From: Flaviramulus_B aquimarinus
GTDB lineage: Bacteria; Bacteroidota; Bacteroidia; Flavobacteriales; Flavobacteriaceae
DNA length: 64,000 nucleotides
Direction of reading: 5' to 3'
Assembly: GCF_039543205.1 (NCBI RefSeq)
Contig: NZ_BAABJH010000001.1
Span: 620,001-684,000, forward strand
Below are positions 1 through 8,818 of this stretch, in pieces; position 1 is the first letter of the stretch; each line of letters starts with the position of its first letter. The notes beneath the pieces were generated by a model, which saw only the letters and a program-made list of their open reading frames with translations, ran no database searches and had not been told where the DNA came from. A program made the position numbers and the translations under genes.

Positions 1-1533
1 TCCTAAAGCATATAGAACACGTTCAAAAGGAATGTTTTTTGACTGTTCTATACCTTGAATTAAATTATCAGCACTTTTTTCAGCCATTCGCTCTAACGGT
101 ATAACTTGTTCTTTAGTTAATTCGTATAAATCTGAATAGTTAGTAATCAAAGTTTCATTTACCAATAGCGCCACTGTTTCGCCTCCTAATCCATCAATAT
201 CCATAGCTTTTCTGGATATAAAATGCTGAATTCTTCCTATTATTTGAGGATTGCATCCATTATAGTTAGGGCAATAGTGCTGTGCTTCGCCTTCTTGTCG
301 GACTAATTCTGTTTTACATTCTGGACATTGGGTTATATAACATGTAGGCTCAGAATCTATAGGGCGTTTACTTAAATCTACCCCTAAAACTTTAGGAATG
401 ATTTCTCCACCTTTTTCAACATAAACCTCATCGCCTTCTCTAATATCCAGTTTTTTTATCTGGTCGGCATTATGCAAAGAAGCTCTCTTAACTGTGGTTC
501 CTGCTAATTCTACTGGTTCTAAGTTTGCAACTGGTGTAATAGCCCCAGTTCGTCCAACTTGATAGGTAATAGTATTTAATCGTGTAGAAACTTGTTCGGC
601 TTTAAATTTATACGCCATCGCCCAACGTGGCGCTTTAGCAGTATAACCTAATTCTTCCTGTTGCTGTAAATTATTAACTTTTATTACCACACCATCAGTT
701 TCATAAGGCAAATCATGTCGGTGCACGTCCCAATACGCTACAAACTCCAAAACCTCATGAATAGAATTTGCCAATTTAGCAGCTTTAGGCACTTTAAAAC
801 CCCATTGCCTAGCTTTATCTAAGCTTTCAAATTGCGTTTGGATTTCTAAATTAGCACCTTTTAAATTGTAAAGCAAGCATTCTAGAGGACGCTTGGCAAC
901 CTCCGCACTATCTTGTAATTTTAAACTTCCAGAAGCTGTGTTTCTAGGGTTTCTATAGGGTTCTTCTCCAATTTCAATACGTTCTTCGTTCATTTTATTG
1001 AACCCATCAAAAGGAAGTACAATCTCACCCCGTATATCAAACTTTGGCGGATAATCACCTTTTAATTGTAATGGTACCGATTTAATTGTTTTTATATTAG
1101 CAGTAACATTATCACCTTGAAATCCATCGCCTCTTGTAACTGCTTTCACTAATTTGCCATCTTTATAGGTTAAACTAATAGAAGCACCATCATATTTTAA
1201 CTCACAAGTATATTGAACATCGCCATCAACCAATTTCTTAATTCGCATTTCCCAATCTTGTAAGTCTTCTTTTGAATAAGAATTATCTAAGGAATACATA
1301 CGATGTTCATGCGGAATGGTTTCAAAATTCTTGGTTACCTCCCCTCCAACGCGTTGTGTTGGAGAATTAGCATCAAAGAACTCGGGATGTTTTGCCTCTA
1401 ATTCTTGAAGTTGTTTTAGTTTAATATCAAAATCATAATCTGAAATGGTTGCATTATCAAGTATATAATAATTATAATTGTGTTCTCTTAGTTCATTACG
1501 AAGGTCTTGTATGTGTTGTTCTACTGTATTCAT
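1..1533 (-). CDS. ligA: NAD-dependent DNA ligase LigA (3' end cut by window edge)
   Basis: LigA seals nicks in DNA during replication and repair, using NAD+ to adenylate its active-site lysine. About 511 residues are present; the family is usually 660-700 residues, so the C-terminal end, including the BRCT domain, lies beyond position 1. Translating the minus strand from the ATG at 1533 gives an N-terminal Ia domain, then the adenylation motif ELKYDGAS with the catalytic Lys near residue 113. A four-cysteine zinc-finger region (CPEC ... CPNYNGC) is encoded near 250-340, followed by the start of the helix-hairpin-helix region (DIDGLGGET). The ATG overlaps the prmC stop as TAATG, so the two genes are translationally coupled in one leftward operon. 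The identification is secure; only the missing end is unknown. Confidence 0.96.
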   Translation of the reverse strand, partial: MNTVEQHIQDLRNELREHNYNYYILDNATISDYDFDIKLKQLQELEAKHPEFFDANSPTQRVGGEVTKNFETIPHEHRMYSLDNSYSKEDLQDWEMRIKKLVDGDVQYTCELKYDGASISLTYKDGKLVKAVTRGDGFQGDNVTANIKTIKSVPLQLKGDYPPKFDIRGEIVLPFDGFNKMNEERIEIGEEPYRNPRNTASGSLKLQDSAEVAKRPLECLLYNLKGANLEIQTQFESLDKARQWGFKVPKAAKLANSIHEVLEFVAYWDVHRHDLPYETDGVVIKVNNLQQQEELGYTAKAPRWAMAYKFKAEQVSTRLNTITYQVGRTGAITPVANLEPVELAGTTVKRASLHNADQIKKLDIREGDEVYVEKGGEIIPKVLGVDLSKRPIDSEPTCYITQCPECKTELVRQEGEAQHYCPNYNGCNPQIIGRIQHFISRKAMDIDGLGGETVALLVNETLITNYSDLYELTKEQVIPLERMAEKSADNLIQGIEQSKNIPFERVLYALG

Positions 1534-2393
1534 TACCCTTTAATTCCTTTTATCATCCTGTCCTTTTTATAAATATCTTGTTTTAATTCTATATTTCTGA
1601 AGCTATTCTCATTTAACAAATCTATCATGTCATCCCCAAGATATTCATTAATTTCAAAAAACAACCATCCTTTTTTTCTTAAATTCTGAGAAGCAAAACG
1701 ACTTATCGTTTCATAAAAAAGCAAAGGGTTTTCATCTTTTACAAACAATGCCAAATGTGGTTCGTTTTCTAAAACATTGGGCTTCATAAGTTGCTTTTCT
1801 TTTTCTCGGACATAGGGCGGATTGGAAACAATAATATCAAACTTGTTAGAAGCTGAAACAATCTTAATAGCAGAATCCAAAATATCTGCTTCAATAAATT
1901 CAATACCAACATGATTTAAATCTGCATTTTGTTTTGCTACGACTAAAGCTTTTTTGCTAACATCCAAAGCATAGACTTTTGCATTTGGTAAATTTTTAGC
2001 TAACGAAATAGCAATACAACCACTTCCAGTCCCTATATCCAGAATTTTTAGCTGTTGGTTATTTGCTATTTGTTGTTGGGAAATAATCCATTCCACCAAC
2101 TCTTCAGTTTCTGGTCTTGGTATTAAAGTATTTTCATTTACTTTAAAAGGCAATCCAAAAAACTCAGTTTCTCCAATTATATATTGAATGGGCTTTTGTT
2201 GTTTTAATAACTCTAAAGCATTTAAAATTTCTTTGACATCTTTAATGGTATACTCAGAATTCATTGTTAATTGGATTCTGGTCATATTATAATAATACCC
2301 TATCAACATAAAAAAAAAGCTATTAACTTCTTCTTCATTATAAATTGTATCCAATTCATTATGAAACGTATTTTGAATATCTTTTAACTTCAT
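1533..2393 (-). CDS. prmC: Peptide chain release factor N5-glutamine methyltransferase PrmC (HemK)
   Basis: PrmC transfers a methyl group from SAM to the GGQ glutamine of class I release factors and so supports translation termination. The 286-residue protein has the usual family length. It has a small helical N-terminal domain (about 1-85), a SAM-binding motif LDIGTGSGCIAI near residues 118-128, and the signature NPPY at 191-194, which binds the glutamine side chain. The stop overlaps the ligA start, and the ATG overlaps the stop of the upstream acetyltransferase gene (ATGA). The gene order acetyltransferase, prmC, ligA suggests a single transcript. The family is clear from NPPY plus the fold motif. 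Confidence 0.95.
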   Translation of the reverse strand: MKLKDIQNTFHNELDTIYNEEEVNSFFFMLIGYYYNMTRIQLTMNSEYTIKDVKEILNALELLKQQKPIQYIIGETEFFGLPFKVNENTLIPRPETEELVEWIISQQQIANNQQLKILDIGTGSGCIAISLAKNLPNAKVYALDVSKKALVVAKQNADLNHVGIEFIEADILDSAIKIVSASNKFDIIVSNPPYVREKEKQLMKPNVLENEPHLALFVKDENPLLFYETISRFASQNLRKKGWLFFEINEYLGDDMIDLLNENSFRNIELKQDIYKKDRMIKGIKG

Positions 2394-2881
2394 AAATCTT
2401 TAATCATCCAAACACCACACGAATAATGTCCCGTATTTCCTAGTGCATTTTCTAAATGCTCAAAGCCATAACTCTCATAAATATGAATGGCAGCTTTAAG
2501 TTGTGATGCAGATTCTAAATAACATTGTTTGTACCCCAAATCTTTAGCAGCTTGTATACACTTTTTAAACAGTGCCCTTCCATAACCTTTACCTCTTACT
2601 TTAGGAGAAAAATACATTTTTTGAATTTCACATACTTCTTTCTCAAAATCCTTTAAAGGTTTTACACCGCCACCACCTAAAATTTCACCATGAACTTCAA
2701 TAACATAATAGATATCATTATCATTTTGATAAGACTCAAACATTCTAGGTGTTTCAGAATCAGAATATGCGGTTCCTTCTAAAGGAATTTTAAACTCATG
2801 AAAGCAAGCTCTAATAACCTGCTCTAATTGCACATTATCTTGAGGTTCAATTTCTCGGATAACTATAGTATCTTTACTCAC
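2390..2881 (-). CDS. GNAT family N-acetyltransferase
   Basis: This is an acetyl-CoA-dependent N-acetyltransferase of unknown substrate. The acetyl-CoA loop is visible as VRGKGYGRALFKKC (R/Q-x-x-G-x-G/A type), followed by the typical end YESYGFEHL. Start choice: the frame is open to a TTG at 2923, but the extra 14 residues are not typical of the family and lie only 11 bases from the next gene. A GTG at 2881 gives a protein beginning SKDTIVIREIEPQDN, which resembles how such proteins usually start. I prefer the GTG; the TTG at 2923 is the alternative. The stop overlaps the prmC start by four bases, so the gene probably heads the prmC-ligA operon. Confidence 0.85.
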   Translation of the reverse strand: MSKDTIVIREIEPQDNVQLEQVIRACFHEFKIPLEGTAYSDSETPRMFESYQNDNDIYYVIEVHGEILGGGGVKPLKDFEKEVCEIQKMYFSPKVRGKGYGRALFKKCIQAAKDLGYKQCYLESASQLKAAIHIYESYGFEHLENALGNTGHYSCGVWMIKDL

Positions 2882-2934
2882 TTTAATCGGAATTTTCAAA
2901 GTAGTGAAGATACGGTAAATCAAAAAAAGCCGAA

Positions 2935-3390
2935 ATGAAAAAACACATTATCTTATTAACAATTTGCATAGCTTTTATGAATTGTTCTGTAAACGAAAAA
3001 CCTGAGTTTATAGGTTTAGAGAATATTAAGGTTTTAGAATCGACATCAAAGTATGTTACTTTTACTGCGGATGCTTTGTTCTTAAATCCGAATGATATTG
3101 GTGGTGAATTACAAACCGATGAAATAAAAGTACTTGTAAACGACAATGAAATGGCATCGGTTTCAACAGAAAGCTTTAAAGTCCCTGCAAAAAAAGAGTT
3201 TACCATTCCTTTAAAAACCAATATTCCTACCGATAGACTTTTTAGTAATAAAAGTATTGGTGGATTAATTGGAAGCTTATTCAGCAAAAAAGTTAAAGTG
3301 CAATATATAGGAAATATAAAATACAACGTTTTAGGGTTTTCATACACCTATAATATTGATAAAACTGAAAATATAAAAATTAAACTTTAA
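2935..3390 (+). CDS. LEA type 2-like lipoprotein
   Basis: This 151-residue protein has a hydrophobic signal sequence ending in a lipobox-like FMNC (Cys near residue 17), so it is probably a lipoprotein. The mature part resembles the LEA type 2 (LEA14/WHy) beta-sandwich: an N-terminal strand (PEFIGLENIKVLE), the stretch TADALFLNPND and a later LKTNIPTDRL strand. The function in bacteria is unknown. It is followed two bases later by ribD, so it is likely the first gene of a rightward unit with ribD, the HAD gene and yigZ. It diverges from the acetyltransferase gene over a very short interval. The fold call is by eye and is moderate. Confidence 0.75.
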   Translation: MKKHIILLTICIAFMNCSVNEKPEFIGLENIKVLESTSKYVTFTADALFLNPNDIGGELQTDEIKVLVNDNEMASVSTESFKVPAKKEFTIPLKTNIPTDRLFSNKSIGGLIGSLFSKKVKVQYIGNIKYNVLGFSYTYNIDKTENIKIKL

Positions 3391-3392
3391 CA

Positions 3393-4397
3393 TTGACCAA
3401 TCACGAAACTTACATAAAACGCTGTATTGAAATTGCAAAAAATGGCTTAGGCATTACTAGACCAAATCCAATGGTTGGTAGCGTTATCGTTCATAACAAT
3501 AAAATTATTGGAGAAGGTTTTACGAGTGAATACGGAGGCCACCACGCAGAAGTAAACGCCATAAACACTGTTTCTAATAAAGACCTGTTAAAAGAAGCTA
3601 CACTTTATGTCACTTTAGAGCCCTGTTCACACTTTGGAAAAACCCCACCTTGCAGCAACCTTATCATTAAACACAACATACCTAACGTTGTTGTTGGTTG
3701 TGTTGATGATAATGAGAAAGTAGCTGGCAAAGGCATCAAAAAACTTAGAGATGCTGGCTGTAAAGTAACTGTTGGTGTTTTAGAAAACGAATGCAAAAAC
3801 CATCATAAACGGTTTTTTACATTTCATAACAAAAAGCGTCCATACATTATTTTGAAATGGGCAGAAACCAATGATGGATTTATTGCTCCTGAAACTAAAA
3901 AAGAACAAAAGCCCGTTTGGATCACTAATGTTTTTTCTAGACAATTAGTACACAGATGGCGAGCGGAAGAACAAGCTATTCTGATTGGAACAAATACCGC
4001 ATTAGAAGATAACCCCAGCCTAACCACAAGAAATTGGAACGGGAAAAACCCCATTAGAGTTGTTATTGATAAAAATGAAAAACTCTCAAAAGAACTCAAC
4101 GTTTTTAATAATGATGCCGAAACCATTTTGATTTCAAAAAACAACATCGATTTTTCAAAAAATAGTGCAAAACAAATTTCTTATTTATTATTTCAGCAAA
4201 ATATAAACTCTATTATTATTGAAGGTGGTACAAAAACACTTCAAACCTTTATAGATGAAAACCTTTGGGATGAAGCCAGAATATTTACTGGGCAAATTGA
4301 ATTTAAAAAAGGTATTAAAGCCCCTAAGTTTTCCGGAAAACTGATTTTTAAGAAAAACTTAATTACAGATAGCCTTAAAATATATAGAAATGATTAA
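3393..4397 (+). CDS. ribD: Bifunctional riboflavin biosynthesis deaminase/reductase RibD
   Basis: RibD carries out the deamination and then the side-chain reduction of the pyrimidine intermediate of riboflavin synthesis. The N-terminal deaminase domain shows its zinc site: His51 and Glu53 in HAEV, Cys78 in PCSH and Cys87 in TPPC. The C-terminal half is the NADPH-dependent reductase (LKWAETNDGFIAP start, later IIIEGGTKTLQTF). At 334 residues it is slightly short for the family (about 350-370). The start is a TTG at 3393, two bases after the preceding stop. The final codons overlap the ATG of the downstream HAD gene by eight bases. No FMN riboswitch is visible upstream. Confidence 0.94.
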   Translation: MTNHETYIKRCIEIAKNGLGITRPNPMVGSVIVHNNKIIGEGFTSEYGGHHAEVNAINTVSNKDLLKEATLYVTLEPCSHFGKTPPCSNLIIKHNIPNVVVGCVDDNEKVAGKGIKKLRDAGCKVTVGVLENECKNHHKRFFTFHNKKRPYIILKWAETNDGFIAPETKKEQKPVWITNVFSRQLVHRWRAEEQAILIGTNTALEDNPSLTTRNWNGKNPIRVVIDKNEKLSKELNVFNNDAETILISKNNIDFSKNSAKQISYLLFQQNINSIIIEGGTKTLQTFIDENLWDEARIFTGQIEFKKGIKAPKFSGKLIFKKNLITDSLKIYRND

Positions 4398-5001
4398 AAC
4401 CATCATATTCGATTTTGGCAATGTATTCATTAATTTGGATATTGATGGCGCTCATAAATATGCCTTAGAAAAATTTCAAATAGAATATCTTTCAGAAGAA
4501 ATGCTAGGATTTAATAGTTTTTATGAGCAAGGCTTGATTTCTACTAATGAGTTTCTTGAGTTTTATACTAAAAACTTTAAGAAATTATCTAAAGACAACC
4601 TCATTACTACTTGGAATTTTATGCTGAAAGATTTCCCAAAGTATCGTCTGGAGTTTTTAAAAGAACTTCAACAATCTTCAAAATATAAATTAATTTTATT
4701 GAGCAACACCAATGCCCTTCATATTAATTATATAAAAGAACATGTCCCTTTTTATGAGGAATTTAAAAACTGTTTTGATGCATTCTATCTTTCTCACGAA
4801 ATTAATTTAGTAAAACCGAATCAGGATATTTTTGAATTTGTATTGAAAGAAAACAATCTTGAAGCTAACGAATGTTTTTTTGTTGATGACAACAAAGGCA
4901 ACATTGATACCGCAAAGACTTTAAAGATTAAAACCTGGCATATTACCCCAAAAGATGAAGACGTTATCGATCTATTTAAAACTCATAAAAAACTGTTTTA
5001 A
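4390..5001 (+). CDS. HAD-superfamily (IA, YihX-like) phosphatase
   Basis: This 203-residue protein is a haloacid dehalogenase-type hydrolase, probably a sugar-phosphate or nucleotide phosphatase. Motif I is DFGNV with Asp8 as the expected nucleophile; the position that is a second Asp in most phosphatases is Gly, as in the YihX group. Motif II is LLSNT, motif III includes the Lys of LVKPNQDIF, and motif IV is FFVDDNKGN. A helical cap follows motif I (about residues 18-85). It overlaps ribD by eight bases, so co-translation is likely. An appealing but unproven role is the dephosphorylation step of riboflavin synthesis, which is done by HAD enzymes in other bacteria. Confidence 0.88.
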   Translation: MIKTIIFDFGNVFINLDIDGAHKYALEKFQIEYLSEEMLGFNSFYEQGLISTNEFLEFYTKNFKKLSKDNLITTWNFMLKDFPKYRLEFLKELQQSSKYKLILLSNTNALHINYIKEHVPFYEEFKNCFDAFYLSHEINLVKPNQDIFEFVLKENNLEANECFFVDDNKGNIDTAKTLKIKTWHITPKDEDVIDLFKTHKKLF

Positions 5002-5006
5002 AACAT

Positions 5007-5615
5007 TTGATTGAAAAAGACACATACAACACAATTGAAACAACGCCCAAACCTGTTTTGTTTAAAGACAAAAACAGTAAGTTTTTTGGCTATGCATTTC
5101 CTGCTTTAAATGAAAGCGATATTAAATTACATTTAGAGCGTTTAAAAAAAGAACACCATGCTGCTAGACATTGGTGCTACGCTTACCAATTAGGCACAGA
5201 AACCATAACATATCGTGTTAATGATGATGGCGAACCCAATAACTCTGCAGGCATGCCAATTTATGGGCAAATACAATCTTTTAATATTACCAATATTTTA
5301 ATTGTAGTGGTTCGTTATTTTGGTGGTGTTAAACTAGGTGTTGGCGGTTTAATACACGCATACAAAACTGCTGCCCAAATGATTCTTGAAGCATCCACTA
5401 TTGTTAGAAAGACCATCAATATAGACTACCTAATTTCTTTTGAATACAAGAACATGAATACTGTTATGCGTATTATCAAAGAAAAACACCTGAATATCAT
5501 CAATCAAAAATTAGAAATGGACTGTCAAATAACCATTTCTGTCAGGAAAAGTGAAGCTGAAGCCGTTTTCAAAACCTTCAATTATCTTTTTGAAATAAAA
5601 ATAACTGAACTTTAA
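5007..5615 (+). CDS. YigZ/IMPACT family protein
   Basis: This 202-residue protein belongs to the conserved YigZ (IMPACT, UPF0029) family. The family is linked to translation regulation in eukaryotes but has no settled biochemical role in bacteria. The N-terminal domain carries the signature HHAARHWCYAY, then RVNDDGEPNNSAGMPI and RYFGGVKLGVGGLIHAY. The C-terminal domain is the shorter ferredoxin-like DUF1949 part. The start is a TTG at 5007, five bases after the HAD gene; no ATG gives the complete N-terminus. The last gene of the ribD unit, it ends one base before the convergent thioesterase gene, and no hairpin terminator is visible between them. Confidence 0.92.
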   Translation: MIEKDTYNTIETTPKPVLFKDKNSKFFGYAFPALNESDIKLHLERLKKEHHAARHWCYAYQLGTETITYRVNDDGEPNNSAGMPIYGQIQSFNITNILIVVVRYFGGVKLGVGGLIHAYKTAAQMILEASTIVRKTINIDYLISFEYKNMNTVMRIIKEKHLNIINQKLEMDCQITISVRKSEAEAVFKTFNYLFEIKITEL

Positions 5616-5616
5616 A

Positions 5617-6015
5617 TTAATCCTCGAGGGCATCCAAAATATATTGAGGCGCTCTTATTGGCCGATTGGTTTTCATATCTATAAAAACCAAAGTTGTATT
5701 AGCTATAGTTAAAATTTCGCCTTCTTGATTAGTAATTTCATACTCAAATTCAATCTTAGCTGCTGGCTTGTTTTTTAGTTGAGTTTTTACATTAATTACA
5801 TCATCATAACCTGCTGATTTTTTATAGTTTATATTCAAAGAAACCACAGGTAACATAATGCCATTTTCTTCCATAGACTTATAAGAAATTCCTAATTTTC
5901 TTAACCACTCAATCCGCCCCATTTCAAGATATAACGCATAGTTACCGTGATATACAACGCCCATTTGGTCAGTTTCACCATATCTCACTCTTATTTGTAT
6001 TTCATCGATTTTCAT
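5617..6015 (-). CDS. Acyl-CoA thioesterase, 4HBT (YbgC/FadM) family
   Basis: This 132-residue hotdog-fold enzyme is expected to hydrolyse acyl-CoA or acyl-ACP thioesters. The 4-hydroxybenzoyl-CoA thioesterase signature is plain: RVRYGETDQMGVVYHGNY, with the catalytic Asp near residue 16, followed by LEMGRIEWLRKLG. The length is normal for the family. It is transcribed alone, leftward, and divergently from dnaA across about 187 bases. The physiological substrate cannot be read from the sequence; this group is often placed near fatty acid, quinone or Tol-Pal functions, none of which are adjacent here. Confidence 0.92.
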   Translation of the reverse strand: MKIDEIQIRVRYGETDQMGVVYHGNYALYLEMGRIEWLRKLGISYKSMEENGIMLPVVSLNINYKKSAGYDDVINVKTQLKNKPAAKIEFEYEITNQEGEILTIANTTLVFIDMKTNRPIRAPQYILDALED

Positions 6016-6202
6016 AAGTTTTATTGAATAATTTTTTGTAGTTTCGGCAAGAGGTTAAACATGAGGAAAAAAATTTAAAAATTCAATAGTAAATCATTTT
6101 TTTTTTAAGAATTTTGTTCACATATTTGCCTCACCATAAAAGGGAGATATGAGAAAGTTATTTTTCATATAAATTCTAACTAAAACCAATTAACAACAAA
6201 AC

Positions 6203-7630
6203 ATGAGTGTAACTGCGCAATCGGTATGGAACAATTGTTTGGAATTCATAAAGGATAACATCCAACCGCAAGCCTACAAAACTTGGTTTGAACCCATTAA
6301 AGCAGTTAAACTTACCGATACAGCATTAAGCATTCAGGTACCTAGTAAATTTTTTTACGAATGGCTTGAAGAACACTATGTAAAAATCCTTAAAGTATCA
6401 CTTACAAAAGAGTTAGGAGAAACAGCCAAACTTGTTTACATTATTAAAATGGAAAACACCTATGGCAACAAACAACCTTTTACTGAAAAAATTCCAAGTT
6501 CAAATAGATCTGCGGTAAAATCTCAAGATGTTGATGTGCCTTTCAACAATAAAAGTCCAGAATTACGCAATCCGTTTGTTATTCCTGGCATTAGAAACGT
6601 AAAGATTGAATCTCAACTTAATCCTAATTATAGTTTTGAAAATTTCTTAGAGGGCGATTCTAATAGATTAGCACGTAGTGCCGGATTAGCGGTAGCGGCA
6701 AAACCTGGCGGAACATCTTTTAACCCTTTATTAATTTTTGGAGGTGTTGGCTTAGGAAAAACGCATTTAGCACATGCTATAGGTGTTGATATTAAAGATA
6801 AATACCCAGAAAAAACAGTTTTATATATTTCTGCTGAAAAATTCACGCAACAATATATTGATGCTGTCAAGAAAAATAATAGAAATGATTTTATTCATTT
6901 TTATCAAATTATAGATGTACTGATTATTGATGATGTGCAATTCCTTTCAGGAAAATCAGGAACACAGGATGTATTCTTCCACATATTCAATCATTTACAC
7001 CAAAACGGAAAACAGGTTATTTTAACAAGTGACAAAGCTCCTGTTGATATGCAAGACATTGAACAACGCTTGTTATCGCGTTTTAAATGGGGATTATCTG
7101 CAGAATTACAAAATCCAGATTTTGAAACCCGTGTTTCTATCTTGAAAAACAAATTGTATCGTGATGGTGTTGAAATGCCTGAGGATATTATTGAATATGT
7201 CGCAAAAAACATTAAAACAAATGTTAGGGAATTAGAAGGCGCTATAATTTCGTTAATCGCACAATCATCTTTCAACAAAAAAGAGATTAATATAGATTTA
7301 GCCAGAGTTATAGTTGAAAAGTTTGTGAAAAACACAAAACGTGAAGTTTCTATAGACTATATCCAAAAAATAGTATCAGATTACTTTCAAATGGATGTTG
7401 ATACCTTACAATCCAAAACTAGAAAACGGCATATTGTTCAAGCACGTCAATTAGCCATGTTTTTTGCTAAAAAATTCACAAAAGCTTCTTTAGCTAGCAT
7501 TGGTTCTCAAATAGGTAAACGTGACCACGCTACTGTTCTTCACGCTTGTAAAACGGTAGATAATTTATCTTCAACGGATAAGCAATTCAGGAAATATGTT
7601 GAAGACATTACCAAAAAACTTTCTGTATAA
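6203..7630 (+). CDS. dnaA: Chromosomal replication initiator DnaA
   Basis: DnaA binds oriC, oligomerises with ATP and opens the duplex to start replication. The 475-residue protein has all four domains: N-terminal DnaB-interacting domain (about 1-85), a short linker (86-130), an AAA+ domain with Walker A GGVGLGKTH (180-188), Walker B LIIDDVQFL, the arginine-finger region LLSRFKWG, and the C-terminal DNA-binding signature KRDHATVLHACKTV. The ATG at 6203 gives the expected N-terminus SVTAQSVWNNCLEFIKDN. The upstream 187 bases contain a T-rich tract and an imperfect -7 element (CATATTTG at 6121-6128). I see no cluster of DnaA boxes on either side, so oriC is not evident here. Confidence 0.98.
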   Translation: MSVTAQSVWNNCLEFIKDNIQPQAYKTWFEPIKAVKLTDTALSIQVPSKFFYEWLEEHYVKILKVSLTKELGETAKLVYIIKMENTYGNKQPFTEKIPSSNRSAVKSQDVDVPFNNKSPELRNPFVIPGIRNVKIESQLNPNYSFENFLEGDSNRLARSAGLAVAAKPGGTSFNPLLIFGGVGLGKTHLAHAIGVDIKDKYPEKTVLYISAEKFTQQYIDAVKKNNRNDFIHFYQIIDVLIIDDVQFLSGKSGTQDVFFHIFNHLHQNGKQVILTSDKAPVDMQDIEQRLLSRFKWGLSAELQNPDFETRVSILKNKLYRDGVEMPEDIIEYVAKNIKTNVRELEGAIISLIAQSSFNKKEINIDLARVIVEKFVKNTKREVSIDYIQKIVSDYFQMDVDTLQSKTRKRHIVQARQLAMFFAKKFTKASLASIGSQIGKRDHATVLHACKTVDNLSSTDKQFRKYVEDITKKLSV

Positions 7631-7641
7631 ATACATTTAAA

Positions 7642-8100
7642 ATGACTAAAATTCTTATGGTATGCTTGGGTAACATTTGTCGTTCTCCACTAGCCGAAGG
7701 TATTTTAAAATCTAAACTACCCGATTCTTTTACTGTTGATTCCGCTGGGACCGCCAATTATCATACTGGTAACCAGCCTGACAAACGTTCTATTGCCGTT
7801 GGAAGAAAATATGGATTAGATATATCCAACTTAAAAGGGCGCCAGTTTAAGGTTTCCGATTTTGATGTGTTTGAATTGATTTATGTTATGGATGAGTCTA
7901 ACTACAATAACGTTGTTAAACTAGCCCGAAACGATAAAGATATATCTAAAGTGAAATTCATTTTAAATGAAGTTTATCCAAATCAAAATTATGATGTTCC
8001 TGACCCTTATTACGGAGGTGACCAAGGGTTTGAAAATATTTATAAAATGCTGGATGAAGCTTGTTTGATTATTGCTAACACCTTAATTTCTGGGAAATGA
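7642..8100 (+). CDS. Low-molecular-weight protein tyrosine phosphatase
   Basis: This 152-residue enzyme removes phosphate from phosphotyrosine or small phosphoesters. The N-terminal P-loop is CLGNICRSPLAEG, i.e. C8-x5-R14, with Cys8 as nucleophile. The general-acid Asp lies in the DPYYGG motif near residue 113-118, as in the family. It starts 11 bases after dnaA and its stop overlaps the next gene's ATG (ATGA), so the three genes form a unit. In many bacteria such enzymes counteract tyrosine kinases of capsule export, but no kinase is present in this window. Confidence 0.93.
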   Translation: MTKILMVCLGNICRSPLAEGILKSKLPDSFTVDSAGTANYHTGNQPDKRSIAVGRKYGLDISNLKGRQFKVSDFDVFELIYVMDESNYNNVVKLARNDKDISKVKFILNEVYPNQNYDVPDPYYGGDQGFENIYKMLDEACLIIANTLISGK

Positions 8101-8813
8101 CCAACTCTAAAGGGAACCTTGTTTTAATACCTACTACTCTAGGCGATAACGACCCCCTTGAAGTTTTACCTATTACGGTAAAAAATACAATTGATAATAT
8201 TAACATCTTTATTGTTGAAAACGAAAAAACAGCACGGCGTTTTATCAAAAAGATTAGCCCACAAAAATCGCAACCTGCTTTACAACTCTTTATTTTAAAT
8301 AAATATACAGAAGCCTCTGATTTACCAAGTTTTTTAGAACCGTGTTTAAACGCCGCAAATGTTGGACTTTTATCTGAAGCTGGATGTCCCGGTGTTGCCG
8401 ATCCTGGTGCTGATGTTGTAAAAATAGCACATCAAAAAAACATAAAAGTTGTTCCTCTGGTTGGTCCCTCATCCATATTAATGGCGATTATGAGCTCTGG
8501 AATGAACGGACAGAGTTTTGCCTTTAACGGCTACCTTCCTATTGATAAAAGTGAGCGAAGACTTGAAATTAAACGATTGGAGCGCTTATCATTTGAACAC
8601 AACCAATCCCAACTATTTATAGAAACACCTTATAGAAACAACAAAATGCTTGAAGATTTATCACTTAGCCTTGAAAACAACACAGATATCTGTGTGGCTT
8701 GTGACATTACTTTATCTACTGAGTTTATAAAGACACAAACGGCCAATCAATGGAAAAAAAATATGGTAGACCTACATAAGCGACCTACCATATTTATTAT
8801 TCATAAAAGCTAG
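8097..8813 (+). CDS. SAM-dependent methyltransferase of the tetrapyrrole methylase family (RsmI-related)
   Basis: The 238-residue protein resembles RsmI, which methylates the 2'-OH of a 16S rRNA cytidine, but it is a shorter, divergent relative common in Bacteroidota. Visible motifs are the N-terminal strand GNLVLIPTTLGD (where RsmI has a glycine-rich VATPIGN loop), NEKTARRF, the substrate-site motif EAGCPGVADPG, VPLVGPSSILMA, and IETPYRNNKM. The rRNA target is therefore inferred only. It overlaps the phosphatase gene by four bases and converges on the lysozyme-like gene with five bases between stops. Confidence 0.88.
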   Translation: MTNSKGNLVLIPTTLGDNDPLEVLPITVKNTIDNINIFIVENEKTARRFIKKISPQKSQPALQLFILNKYTEASDLPSFLEPCLNAANVGLLSEAGCPGVADPGADVVKIAHQKNIKVVPLVGPSSILMAIMSSGMNGQSFAFNGYLPIDKSERRLEIKRLERLSFEHNQSQLFIETPYRNNKMLEDLSLSLENNTDICVACDITLSTEFIKTQTANQWKKNMVDLHKRPTIFIIHKS

Positions 8814-8818
8814 AATGA

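Noticed and set aside
6016..6202. Replication origin next to dnaA
   Set aside because: I found no DnaA-box cluster or unwinding element there beyond a T-rich tract, and in this phylum oriC need not flank dnaA.
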